Assembly (NCBI GenBank): GCA_035578175.1
Contig: JAQMRL010000008.1
Location: 59,638,541 to 59,702,540 of the forward strand
Direction of reading: 5' to 3'
Length of the DNA: 64,000 nucleotides
From: Catonia carolina
Lineage: Eukaryota; Arthropoda; Insecta; Hemiptera; Achilidae
The notes below the pieces were generated by a model that ran no database searches, had not been told where the DNA came from, and saw nothing but the letters and a program-made list of their open reading frames with translations. Below, piece by piece: positions 46,331 to 57,324 of the stretch; positions within the stretch are counted from its first letter, which is position 1; each line of letters starts with the position of its first letter. A program made the translations under genes and the position numbers.

Positions 46331-47543
46331 TATAATTCAGATGTTTGAAGGAATAGCGAAAGAAGAAACAAGAAGAAACATTTTAGGCGAATTAACTTTT
46401 ATTTTAAATGCTGAAAATTAATTATTGTTCCCTCCTGGTGTTTGCATTAGCGTGATAATGGAACCAATAAATTATCTTAAGATGTATTGCTTGGTGTACA
46501 GTTTCAAAAAATAACATAACAATACGTTCAAAATTGAGAGGAGTTATAAAGAGAGATAGTTAAGATGGGGTTTGGGAGTGTGTATGTGAGAGAGATGGAG
46601 GGAGAAACAAAGCTAAGATTACCTACCACAACCCTCGCTCACTTCTGTTGTCAAATCTAATTATATTTACTTATAATCTCCCTATTTGTGGCCTCGCTTA
46701 CTCATCTCACAGTCTCAGCCGATATCATAGCAACCAGCAATATTCTAAGGAGGAACAGATTAGTAAAATACAGTCAGTATATTTCCCCCATTCAAGATTG
46801 CCTCTCCCGAATTATTCTCTCTCAAATTATGTCTCTCATGCTAACCTTGTACATTTTCTGGAGTGAGAGATATATATAATATCCACCCATCCCCGAAGAA
46901 TGTAAAGTCTAAACAGTTTGTTTATGCAACCTAATGCCATTTCCGTTTCCTTTTGTAGCGAAGAGACATAATCCTATTAAAAAAATTCCTGAGCGTTTTC
47001 TGTATCCTATAAAATACAAATGTACCATGTAATCGAGTAAACATCAATTTCTTAAAATAAACTCTGCTATATATTTTATTAGATTTCTCACAGTAAAAAA
47101 CTCACTTTGTAGGTATCGTCTTAAATTCTATTTACCCTCTCCCAATCCTTTTACGCTTTTTACTCGCATGAACAAATTTTAGTTAGATTGAAACACTAAT
47201 AAAAAAACGAACTTGCCCCAGTACTTTTTGTAAAATGTTACCTATATCTTAAAATTTTTTACAGTATTGAGAATAGTATTGTGATATACGTAAATACTGA
47301 CATAAATGGTCTAAATGGTGTGTAATATGTTATAGTGTTGTGTTTTGACAATACAAATTTTTGTATGAAGTTTTTACCGGTATGTATTACAGTCTAGTTT
47401 TGTTTAAAATGTATTGTATTTGGTTAGGGTGTTAAGCGTCGCTATTTATTCAATTTATTTTTACTCCTTTATGACCTTTTGTTATTTGTTTCTGGATTTC
47501 GCGACAATCCATTTATTTTTTTATATATTTATACTTCTCAAGT
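46331..47543. other. Spacer
   Basis: Two overlapping frames at 46648-46879 lack motifs and are not called. GA-rich patch at 46540-46610. Confidence 0.4.
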
Positions 47544-47920
47544 AATATTTCCTTTCGCCCATAACAGGCAGGTGGAGTGATAAATTATTTGCCCTCGATC
47601 TGCTAGTTCCAGGGCTAAAAAATAGTTCTGTTTCTTATCACGTTAGCAACCAATTATATGACTGAACTATTTAACAACAGAGGAGGTAGAAGTGTAAAAT
47701 ACACTAGTCAGAGTTATCTCCTCCGTAAGTAATGCATTTTATTATACAGCCAGACCTTGTGGTGAATGAAGTGAAGTTGTCATTTGCAGGGTGCAGAGTA
47801 GATGCGTTTTGGAGAGCCTGGAATGCTGATAAGCATATGCTACTTTTGTACTCACTGGTTTGAACCTCTAGAGGTTCAAAGCAGCCTTTCGGCTGTTGAC
47901 CTAAACAACAATATTTCCTT
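47544..47920 (+). mobile_element. SINE family A copy with perfect 11-bp target-site duplication
   Basis: Direct repeats AATATTTCCTT at 47544-47554 and 47910-47920 flank the element exactly, fixing its ends: 5' tcgcccataacaggcagg and 3' ggctgttgacctaaacaac. A deletion removes part of the middle after cttttgtactcac. This copy and that at 62239 define the family termini. Confidence 0.95.
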
Positions 47921-48215
47921 ATATTTAAACATAACCGCTTCTTAAGTGATTTGTTAGTAAATTGGTCATTGTGAATTAAAGGAGTTAGTGCGTAAATAGG
48001 TTCCGTAGTGAATCAAAGTTTATTAGAATGTGTATCAACTGTGAGTAAGAACCGGGTTGACTTGTTTGTAAAAGGGTTCGTTTGTGGCAGCAAATAATTC
48101 TTGTATTGTTAAAATCTGTTTACAACTATAAGTAAGAAAAATTATTATTGATTGTAAAGGGCCATATTTTTATTTTGTCAAATCAGTTTGTTTTCACTTT
48201 TTATAATATTTTGTA

Positions 48216-48316
48216 ATTCTCCTTGGAGCTGAACGAGGACGCCTCAATTGAGTCCAACACTACTTCCCCATCGTTAGGAAGTGAAAATGAGTTTTTCTCG
48301 CCGCCTAGAATAAAAA
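48216..48316 (+). mobile_element. Repeat family D, 3' half
   Basis: Shares ctccttgg.gctg.acgagg, acgcctcaattgagtccaac, actacttccccatcgt and gagtttttctcgccgcct with the other D copies. Stops at the AT-rich end aataaaaaaaat. Confidence 0.8.
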
Positions 48317-48367
48317 AAATATTATGTAATTAATTTAGTCTACCAGTGAGTTAAGTTGTTTAATTTT

Positions 48368-48435
48368 AATTGGTGTTAAACACTCAAATAACTTTCTCTT
48401 GCCAATTTAATAAGTTTAATCATGAGTAAAGAATG
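48368..48435 (+). mobile_element. Family B element, terminal fragment
   Basis: ggtgttaaacactcaaataac followed by tttctcttgccaatttaa and aatcatgagtaaagaatg: the first ~70 bp of a plus-orientation copy. Confidence 0.65.
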
Positions 48436-48796
48436 TAAAATAGTGTATACGTTAAAATATGAATCGTAATTCTAGTTCATATAACTATTATGATAAAATA
48501 GTTTCAGAATTTTAAAGGATCAACTCTCTGATAATAGTTTCCTTTGCGTTGCATCCGGACCTAATTACTAACTTATTCTGGAATTTTTGCTTAGTCATTT
48601 CATCTGGATCATATAGTTCAATGGAAATGTAATTAAATTTCTCAAAAGAGTACTTACTATATATATTCTGTGTTTATTCAGTGCAATATTTCAGTTCACA
48701 TTTCACGTTAGCTAAGAATTACTATAACTTCATTACATTCTTAATTTGTAGGATACTACAAATCTCAATTTGTCGTTTTGCCAGTAAGCTTCCACT

Positions 48797-49712
48797 TCTT
48801 ACTTTCTTTTGCCAGTATGAATGAAAGTATTGTTTTCATGTCGATTTTTTGAAATCGGGTTTTTCGATGTACAAGTTTTCAGACCCCCGGAACCCAAAAA
48901 ACGTGTTTTTAGCGATTGGTCTGTGTGAACGAAATATCTCAAGAAGAAAACATTATATGAAGTTGAAACTTAAAACTTAAGTTGTGTACTAATAGAGGAC
49001 CCAACACGAACATTTTCATTAAAATTGGTTAACCATAAGTTGTTATTTTTCACTTTTTTGCGATTTTCTTAAAAACGGCTTCTACGATTTTTTTTAATTG
49101 CCTCATTTACTACATTTGTTATCCCCGGCATGATAGGGTAGGCGCCGTGTCTACTGAAATTCTTGGGGTGGCTGTGCTTTCGTAGAAAAAAATGGTTTAT
49201 TTAAGATTGTGGCTTTAATATACATTTTAGCGCAATTGTGTATATATAATTAAAGTTGTAGACAACTTAGAAATCTACACCTTTTATTTCAAAAATATCT
49301 TTGTATATCGCTGAGTTTATAGGTAAAATTAGTGATTTTCTGTTTTTTTTTTCATGAAAATCTATAAAAGTCAAATTTCTTAAAATTTCGGCTTAAAATA
49401 CTAAGCCAAACACACATTTCACCACAAAAGTGTATAAAATCATATTTATAGGAAATTAAAAGATCTACAACTTTCGTTTTAAGCATTTTACTCTACAGAG
49501 CCGAGTTTGGCGTGAAAGAGTGATTTTCCGTATTATTAAGCTAAACTAAGGTTGGTTTTTATTTTGCATCATTCACTCATGATTAAAATTAGGTTATGTT
49601 TTTTGAGGTTAGTTTATTTTTTTTACTTCTAATGTTTTTTTACTAATATTGGGTTATATTGTTCATTATTTGCATTGGTAAGAGAAAGTTGTGTGAGTGT
49701 TTCACACCAAAT
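48797..49712 (-). mobile_element. Family B element, near full length (~915 bp)
   Basis: Starts ttactttcttttgccagtat and ends ggtaagagaaagttgtgtg / agtgtttcacacc, so both ends carry the inverted core CTTTCTYTTRCCA. Interior blocks include gaaagtattgttttcatgtcg, aaaacgtgttttt, cattttcattaaaattggtta, tctactgaaattcttggggtg, attaaaagatctacaacttt, and gattaaaattaggttatg. It has no open frame, so it is probably a non-autonomous DNA element, class unknown. Use it as family reference. Confidence 0.8.
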
Positions 49713-50350
49713 TTTTAACTTGAATATCTGTTATAATGTTGATTTTATTGTTGCTATTTTAGTTCTGTTGTGGTGAAAAGCTTTCTTTGGAAACTTACTA
49801 CACCAACAAACAAAATGTTACTACTTGCTTACCAACTGTAACAGTTCTAAAATATACCATCCGTTTTCTTGGTATTTTAGTTTATTCCACTGAACAGAAA
49901 ATTTTAAAATTACATACTAGTATATTTTACTTGTTACTTTGCCAATTTCCGCTGTATCTGTATTATTTATTGTTTTAAGTAGTCCTTAGTTTAAAAGATT
50001 CATCCAATAAAGACTGGAGTAATGTTTCAAATCCATTTTCAAAGTGTGTTATAAATAAAACTCTATTACGTTATTTAAGTGTAACCTCTTGATCATAATG
50101 TATGCAGAATAACTGTTTTATTTGTAGAGTTTATGTTGATAGTAATTTTTTAACATTTAGTAAACAAAGTAAATTTTCTTTATTTTCTGTATAAAAATTC
50201 TTTGTCCTATTTTTCATATTTCAGTGAAATTTATATCATACATAGCCTCCTGAAAATCCTGTAGTTATTCTTAATAAGTTATTCATAAACCTAACTTATG
50301 TTTGAAGAATGTAGAATTGAAAAACAGTTTTGCTTCTAAACTCTGACAGT
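49713..50350. other. AT-rich spacer
   Basis: An open frame at 49787-49978 has no recognisable motif. Confidence 0.4.
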
Positions 50351-50676
50351 TGTTGTTGTTTAGGTCATTAGCTGAAAAATTGGTTTGAACCTCTAAAGGC
50401 TATACTAAGTAAAACGAGGAGTGAAGTGGTTCACTAAGCCTTCCTCACTGAGTAGAAAAGTAGCTTCTGCTTATCAGCAGGCTAGGCTCTCCGAAAAGAA
50501 TCTACTTTTCACTCTGCAAATGAGACCTTCACTTCATTCACCCAAGGGTCCTGACTGTATAATGAAATTCATTACTCTCGGAGGAGGTAACTCTGACAGG
50601 TGTCTTTTACACCTCTACCTCTTCCGTTCTTAAATGCATCATCATCATTAGCTGACCATGTGATAAGAAACTCTCT
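50351..50676 (-). mobile_element. SINE family A, 5'-truncated minus-strand copy
   Basis: 3' tail reads ttgttgttgtttaggtcatt (the complement of a (CAA)n tail), then gctgaaaaattggtttgaac through ctcggaggaggtaactctg to ctgaccatgtgataagaaac, where it stops. Confidence 0.9.
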
Positions 50677-50739
50677 CAGTACAGTGGAAATTTTCTCCAA
50701 ATTGTATAAACTTGGTTGGATCTCATATTCCTCTTAATT

Positions 50740-51500
50740 TCTTCTTTGTAACTTCCTCTATTTGGCGAAAAGTTAATTTATTGTTGTTTTGTTTCTGTAA
50801 TAATTTAACGTTTTTCGTAAACAACCATTTTAGACCACATTTAGGTAAGTTTAGACATTCTAAAAACGATTTTTGCAGCCCATTATCAGAATTCGTTAAT
50901 TATAGGGTTTTCTCATCTGTTCCGTCCAACCTGTGTTCTGATTTTGGTCTTCATGGAAGCCCTTGAAATCAGAAATCAGTTCTCTAAATTTGCTCAGTCC
51001 ATTATGTTTCCCTAGTTTATTCCAGTTTTCTTATATCTTTTCTGACTTTAAACCATTTATTTGACACCTTAGTCTACTGTCCAGCGTCTTAAAAACCGTT
51101 TCTCATCATTTTAATTCAGGTGTCCGTGGAATTTTAGTCTTCACTTTCTGATTATTTCCATTAACCGTTCGTTGTTTTTACAGTTCTCTTTTTCATATCT
51201 GTGCTATCCTGTCTGTTGTTTATCTTCGGAACAATATATTGGAGAGGATAAATCTCTTAAAATCCTCTGCTTTTTTTAAGTTAGTCGTGTCATCCTTTCT
51301 ATGGCATTCGCTTTTCTAAAAATATGCAGGTCTTTTCACAGTATTTTATTGTCTGTTCTTGGTTTGTCTTAAGAGTTCTTTCTTAGTATATAGATGATGA
51401 GTTCTTTGGACTTCGAAGACAATCTTTCTTTGTCTGCTGTTTTGTTCCTTTTTACTGGTTTTCAATTCTGTTATCAACCATCCCAATATATTTGAACTGG
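50740..51500 (-). mobile_element. Long but decayed LINE 3' region
   Basis: Minus strand with many stops: FKYIGMVDNRIEN, QTIKYCEKTCIFLEKRMP, LMEIIRK, RLKFHGHLN, then KFRELISDFKGFHEDQNQ. The order 'YLG ... K ... LKFHGHL' is the C-terminal third of a LINE reverse transcriptase related to the FGHIIRTP type. Over 750 bp it is the most extensive decayed copy. Confidence 0.55.
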
Positions 51501-51838
51501 TAATTCATTCCCAGAAATTTAATTACCTAAAAATAATAATTTAATTTTACATATTAAATGTTATGGACGCTTGCGTATCTTAAAATCTTTCGTAATTAAT
51601 AAAAGGTCAGGAAGGAAAATTATCATGTTCTCTTATCGCTGTCCATTAGTTCTATAGATTCAATCTGAATCGGTTTCGGACCTACGAATGTGTCATCAAA
51701 AAGTTGAGTTTCTGTTTAAGTGAATGACTTGAAATCTAAAGGATTATTTATTAGTAATGAATTGTTAATTTAATTTACTGTTTTTATTAATTTCGTTGTG
51801 TCTTTATGTTTTAATAATTTATTTTTTTCTGTTTGCAG

Positions 51839-51905
51839 GTATGTTGAAGTTTCACTGAGTACTTTTGGAAAACTCTATTGCACTTTTATCAGCCTACATG
51901 TATAA
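51839..51905 (+). other. Exon-like segment paired with 20792
   Basis: Pyrimidine tract atttttttctgtttgcag (to 51838) then GTATGTTGAAGTTTCACTG. As an exon it reads YVEVSLSTFGKLYCTFISLH and V, then TAA at 51903-51905, i.e. a 22-residue terminal exon. It resembles the last exon of insect odorant receptors in length and pattern (SLxTF...), which is weak inference. See 20792 for the alternative recursive-splice reading. Confidence 0.35.
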
Positions 51906-52011
51906 ACAAGTAAATATATTTTAAAAATTAATTAATTTCATCGTATTTATTATTCTGTTTATATACGAGCATGTTCATTAAGTAAAATTAAGTAAAAAAC
52001 ATGTTTTTTCT

Positions 52012-52680
52012 CGTCAGTCTCTAGACTGGTTTGATGCAGTTCTCCAACCTGTCTATCTTACGCAAGTCTTTTCATATCTACATACCTGTAACACCCTACA
52101 TCTTTTGTTATTTGCTTTATATGTTCTAATCTTTGCCTCCCACTACAATTTACTCCCTCAATATTACCCTCCATTATTGATAGCCCAGTACCTGGATGTC
52201 TTAAGATATACCCCACTAGCTTATCCTTTCTTCTAGTAAGATGCTTCCATATACTTTCGTTTTTCATCCCCTCTCCTAAAAACCTCTAAATTACTTATTT
52301 TGTCCACGCACATTATCTTTAACACTTTCTTATAACACCACATTTCAAACGCTTCTATCCTTTTCCCTTCTACAGCCCCTATCACCCACGTTTCACTCCC
52401 GTATAATGCTACAATCCAAACGTAATGTTTTAAGAAATTTTTCCTAATCTGTAAATCAATATTTGTAGTCGGTAAGCTGTTTTTTTATCTCAAAGGCTTT
52501 TCTAGCTTGAACAATTCTTCTTTTGATATCACTTGTGCGTTTACCATCCCTTGTTATTTTACTCCCTAGATAGCAAAATACCTTAACTTCCTGTATGTTT
52601 TCGTCGGTTGCTTTTACATTTCTCATCTCTTCTAAACCACTCTGGCTGCTGCACAACACTTTCGTTTTGTTTGTATTAAA
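52012..52680 (-). mobile_element. LINE 3' third with terminal hairpin
   Basis: Minus strand reads LEEMRNVKATDENIQEVKVF, CYLGSKITRDGKRTSDIKRR, IVQARKAFEIKKQL, then after shifts ESIWKHLTRRKDKLVGYILR, GLSIMEGNIEG and TKDVGCYRYVDMKRLA. 'FCYLGSKIT.DG....DI.RRI..A..AF' is a widespread arthropod non-LTR reverse transcriptase block (RTE-like in my judgement). The element's 3' end is caaaccagtctagagactg / acgag, whose hairpin resembles that of SINE A. Confidence 0.85.
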
Positions 52681-54214
52681 ACATTTATATAATAAATTAA
52701 AAACATTAACAAATAAATAAGTTTTTTGATTTAAAGTTGGAGTTTGACTAATTAAAAACTAAGTTGGACCTGACTAATTAGGTAACGTAAAAATAGTTTT
52801 TATTTTGTGCTCTAAAAAGATAAGTGTTTTAGTGTTTCTGGTGTTATGATAGTGGGCATTGAAATTTTTTCATAAAAGTATTTTTTAAGTTTTTAAGTTT
52901 TTTTGCATAACATTCATTATTACCTCAAAAATGTAGAGTAAAGAAAATGTAAACAATTTAAGTTCCTTAAATAGTGTGCTGGCGGGGTAATGGCACAATA
53001 AGTTGTCGCCAAAAAAATCTCTACCTTTATGGGTCTGACTGTAGTTAGTTTTATCGCATTTCGTAATTCGATTTAGGATTTTATTACGCATACGTGAATA
53101 ATCTCTGTGAACAAATTAAGGTTATAAAAATAAAATTGTATATAATTTTTGATTAGGACAGATGCAGTATAAATTCATAATTATATGACAGATGGTTCAT
53201 AATTACTATAATTATCAAAAAAGCAATTGTAATTCATTCATTTGAAAAATAACAAGAGCCAATATAATAATAAAGTTACTTAAAAACTCATCGAGACAGA
53301 AGGCCTTTCTTTATCGAGTCTAGCCTGTGGAAAGAGTTTCCAATGAATGTCTCAACGATGTTTGGAAATAGGTTTTTATTGACTTTGTGAAGTGCTCTTT
53401 TTCTAACTTTTTCTTTGTTTTAAATTTATTGAATCGTTAATTTTCTATTAAAAGTTTTTTAATGTTATAATTCTGTAATTATTGAATTTATTTTTTACAG
53501 AATATTAATTTTTAACATTTTCGTCCATTTATTAAAACAATGTAATAAAATTATAATAAAAATTTCTGTTCTACTTCGAATTCGAAAATGATGACACGGA
53601 TCCTAACCAGTTCCAGCTTTAAATTATCTGTCATTTCATTCTCCATCAGATTTATTGAAGAACTTACAATTCACATCTGTTTCTTGGTCACCCAATATAA
53701 CGTTTTCCCAGTGTTGGATCATCCAGTTTTCGCATAAAATGGCTACATTCCTACTTGTGGTTCGAAATTGAGAACACTATTCCGATTACATTTAGTTCTA
53801 TGTAATACCTTCATTTTGTGGAACTTATTCCCTAATAATCCGTATATTGCTACGGTTTTAACTGCCTCCATTTTTTATGTATGCTAATTGATCGAATTTC
53901 AAGAGTCTAAACCATTTAACAAAACCGGTTGAACAAAGATGTGAAAGAAATCTTGAAACAATCTAATTTTTTATTTGCCAACCAGTGTTTCTTTTATTGG
54001 GTTTCAAGAAAAACCGAAAATAACAACTTATGTAATTTTTTTAAATTATTGATATATCATTAATCACTTGATGAATGGTTTTTATATTAAAATAACTTAC
54101 TTGTATTTCCTGGTTCAATCTCTGGGGTTCAGATTTGACGATAAGATGTGAATAAGTTTGTTCTTTCCGAGTAGTTTTCAATTCTTGGTAAACTAAAAAT
54201 AAAATACAGGTATA
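52681..54214. other. AT-rich spacer
   Basis: No gene recognised in 1.5 kb. Confidence 0.45.
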
Positions 54215-54790
54215 TAAAGCTTCTTCTTCTTCTTCTTTTTCTTAAAGCGACTCTATCAATAATGATTGGCTACAACTCTGATAAATAAATCTCTGACATG
54301 AATCACACTCAAAGGAATGTGTGTACTCGTGTTTGTTCAGTCTCTGATATTCTTCATCCATGAGCTTTTCTTTGGTCCAAGTCTGCGCCTCCCCTCAAAT
54401 TTACCCACGAGAATCAGTCTAAGAAGTTCAAACTTATCATCCCTGGATAAATTACCAATTTAGGCAGTCTTGTAACTATGCTCATCAACTCAGCCCACAT
54501 CTATAAGTTTCAAAACATTGACGTGGGTAACATGACCGGTTCACAGAATCCGAATCATTCTTCTAAAAATCTACATAAGCTTCTGAACGATTCCTGGACT
54601 CCTTACTCCATAAAGAAACAAATCCATTTTTCCTTACCATGTAGAAACAGAGTAGATATTGTCTTAACAAACCTATGTCTTGCATAAAGTGAAATTGTAT
54701 TTTTGACAAGCGGATGCATTTTGTTAATATACACCGGCCTAAAGATTTATGTGCTATGAAACTAAAACTAATGTTTTTACTCAATGGATT
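54215..54790 (-). mobile_element. LINE 3' end, reverse transcriptase C-terminus
   Basis: Minus strand, with stops: LRRMIRIL, TGHVTHVNVLKLIDVG, SRDDKFELLRLILVGKFEGR, RRLGPKKSSWMKNIRD, LFIRVVANHY, ending in a (GAA)n tail (cttcttcttcttcttc at 54221). This is the 'LRRMLRI.WTD..TN..VL' to 'GRR.SWLKN.RDW ... FR.VVAN' C-terminal run of a common insect LINE. It is related to the fragment at 3130-3575. Confidence 0.8.
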
Positions 54791-55289
54791 TTTTTAAGTG
54801 TTGTCATCGCGTTCCAGATTATTTAATTTCATTTTCTCAATTTGGGTACTATATAGGCTTAAATATTGTAATAAAAACTGATAACATACGTACATTTAAA
54901 AAAATCTGATAACCTAATCAGTTATGAAAATCGATTCCAAACGGAAAATGCTAAATGCCTTTACAAATTGTAGTAATTTATGGTATTGAACAAGGAAAAA
55001 TCACCAAGGACATATTCCTATTTGTTATATTGCTTAGTAAATTTTGGTATTTAAAAACCTATTATAACCACGATGTTAATAGCAATAACATTGAGAATGA
55101 ATTAACTTATCGTACCATTTATATATTCTGTCAACTATCTAAAAAGACTATTACTAAGCAACTACGTCACTAGCTAAATGAAATATATGTCAGCTTGTGT
55201 TACATTCGGCTGTTATGATAGATATTGTAACACCTAAGCATTTGTTAGTTCGGAATCTGGGTTTTATAAATAAGAACAAACTTATTTCA
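54791..55289 (+). other. Spacer with an uncertain ORF
   Basis: ATG at 54955 opens a 72-codon frame to 55173 (QIVVIYGIEQGKITKDIFLF, then NIENELTYRTIYIFCQLSKK). No domain is recognised; chance cannot be excluded in AT-rich DNA. Confidence 0.2.
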
Positions 55290-55716
55290 ATTAATTATGT
55301 TGTTGGTGTTTAGGTCATCAGCCGAAAGGCTGGTTTGAATCTGTAGATGTTTTACTAGGTAAAACGAGGAGTGAGGTGGTTTACCTTGCCTTCCTCAATG
55401 AGTGGAAAAGTACGCTTATCAGCATACCAGGCCCTCTGAAAAGCACATATTTTCCACTCTAAAAATTACACCTTCACTTCATTCACCATAGGGTCTTGCT
55501 GTATAATGTAATTCATTACTTTCAAAGGAAATAACTCTGATTAGTGTATTTTACACCTCTACGTCTTCTGTTCTTAAATGATTCAGTCATTTAATTGGCT
55601 GACCATGTGACAAGAAACAGAACTATTTATTTTAGCCCTGCAACGAACAGATTGAGTGTAAATAATTTGACACCTCCTGTTATGGGCACCTGCCTGTTAT
55701 GGGCAGATTAATTATG
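55290..55716 (-). mobile_element. SINE family A copy with 10-bp target-site duplication
   Basis: ATTAATTATG at 55290-55299 and 55707-55716 flank the element. The 3' tail is tgttggtgtttaggtcatc, the hairpin cagccgaaaggctg is intact, and the 5' end shows cctgttatgggca repeated twice (55675-55705), a small terminal duplication of the first ~17 bp. Confidence 0.95.
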
Positions 55717-55849
55717 TATTTACCTAATTAATAATAATTAACTTAGCCTACTATAAAATACAGTTAGATTACACGAAAAAAGTCAGTTACAAAATTTGGC
55801 TTCAACCGAATTTGATTAACAATACAATACTGTTTTTAAGAACCAAAAC

Positions 55850-56085
55850 AATCGAGTTACTTGTCCACAACCACTTTTTACCATCCGTACACACTTTACG
55901 TAGTTCTGAACCGGTTCCATAACGAGACTATTTTAAATGGCCCGACACACTTCCCATTCACAATTCAAGTATTGACTGAGTGACTACAAAGGCGCTAACT
56001 GTTCTTATACCTGCGCTGTTAGTTTCCAAGACTAACGAAATTTTCTAACAAAATTTCCGCTATTCTTCAACATTGTCGACCTATA
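55850..56085. repeat. Repeat family E, copy 1
   Basis: Collinear with 58850-59095: acttgtccacaaccactttt, ccgtacacac, cataacgagactatttt, ggcccgacacacttccc, attcacaattcaagt, ctacaaaggcgctaa, and acctgcgctgttagtttcc have counterparts there. Flanked by SINE A in minus (left) and plus (right) orientation. On the minus strand it contains ctcagtcaata (insect initiator-like) and ends in a donor-like gtggacaagtaactc. Class unknown. Confidence 0.65.
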
Positions 56086-56090
56086 AAACC

Positions 56091-56143
56091 TATAAAACCT
56101 CTAGAGGTTCAAACCAGCCTTTTGGCTGTTGACCTAAACAACA
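56091..56143 (+). mobile_element. SINE family A, 3'-end fragment
   Basis: acctctagaggttcaaacc, agccttttggctgttgacc and taaacaacaac are the last ~50 bp of the family. A stray cctgttatgggc, the complement of the family 5' end, follows at 56148. Confidence 0.85.
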
Positions 56144-56272
56144 ACTACCTGTTATGGGCAAAAAGTAATATCTTATATATTATCTTTAAATTAATTTTTT
56201 GTTGGACATATATATTTAGTCAAACAATTTCAGTTGTTGGTTGTGGAGGGTTACATGTTTTGTATAGTGTAA

Positions 56273-56291
56273 ATATATATATATATATATT
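56273..56291. repeat. (TA)n microsatellite
   Basis: Run of alternating A and T (atatatatatatatatat). An open frame across it (56122-56418) is not called. Confidence 0.9.
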
Positions 56292-56978
56292 TAAGATATT
56301 ACTACAAATAAATAAGAGGAATATCGCAAGATTAAGAAGGGTACGTTCAAAATTATCAGTACATGGTTTTCGTTTTAACCAACGAGCATTAGTAACACAC
56401 AACCATAGTGCACTATAGGAAAACTTAAGTGATCTCTCGTCCAACCCCTCAAATACATTTCGTTACGGATATAATTTTATGTATAGCGTTAATAGTGAAT
56501 TAGAAAAGTATATAAACACTGTTGAATTGTTGTTATTGTTCAGTAGTTTATTGAGTTTTACTGTTTTTATTCTTTCTTATTTACACTTAATTCGTTTTCC
56601 TTTTTATTCTGTTTTTTTAAGAAGTTTCAAGATTATTTTTAAAAGGTTTGTAAATGGGATTGAATTATTCTGGTATACCTCTTATTGAATAGTATTTCGT
56701 TCTTCGAAACAAAGTATATTATAATTCGCTAAATGAAAGTAGTTTTTTAGTATTAAATTGGTTTTTCGAACAGTAACCGAAATGAGCCATCTTTTTATGT
56801 AATCGTGCGATTATCTTTGTATTATCCTTTATGGATTTTATTCTTAATACAATCACGAATTGTGCCGGGAATGTTTAAATGTGATCCAATAGAAATCATG
56901 GGATGTATTTGCGAATTCAGGTAACTAACCAAACTTTTTTGACTATTTTTTTAAGTTGACTACTTTTAATTTAAAAAC
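56292..56978. other. Spacer
   Basis: No gene recognised. Confidence 0.4.
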
Positions 56979-57112
56979 TATTAGCGGCCGTCTACGTAGC
57001 TTTGTGGTTAGCGCGCTAGAGATCCCGGGTTCGATTACCGGCTGTAGTCTGGAAATTTTTACTAGCAAAAACCCACTATTATATATACATAACCCACTGT
57101 AGCCGCTAATAA
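56979..57112 (+). mobile_element. Compact tRNA-derived SINE with 10-bp inverted ends
   Basis: tagctttgtggttagcgcgc is a box-A region (one mismatch in the core) and gatcccgggttcgattaccg contains box B GGTTCGATTAC. The two are about 20 bases closer than in a tRNA, as if the anticodon arm were deleted, so it is not a functional tRNA. The element is bounded by tattagcggc (left) and its exact complement gccgctaata (right) within ~134 bp. The right half has aaacccactatta, ataacccactg. Confidence 0.7.
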
Positions 57113-57324
57113 CCAAGCAATTATGACTTTAAATAAACTAACAAAAAAATCAAATTACTAGCATTTATTGGTTTGTTTTTTCATTCTGGGTTTGAAACGA
57201 CGTTGAGTTTTCAGTAACGTGTCGCTTAAGTATGGTACTAGTTAATCGTATGTTCACAACGAAAAATTTAGTTCAATGTATTTTAAATTGAGATTCTTTT
57301 TGTCTATAAATTCAGAGGTAAAAA

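Noticed and set aside
56990..57045. tRNA gene
   Set aside because: A and B boxes are present, but the spacing is too short for a cloverleaf and there is no acceptor/anticodon arm. It is better explained as a SINE.
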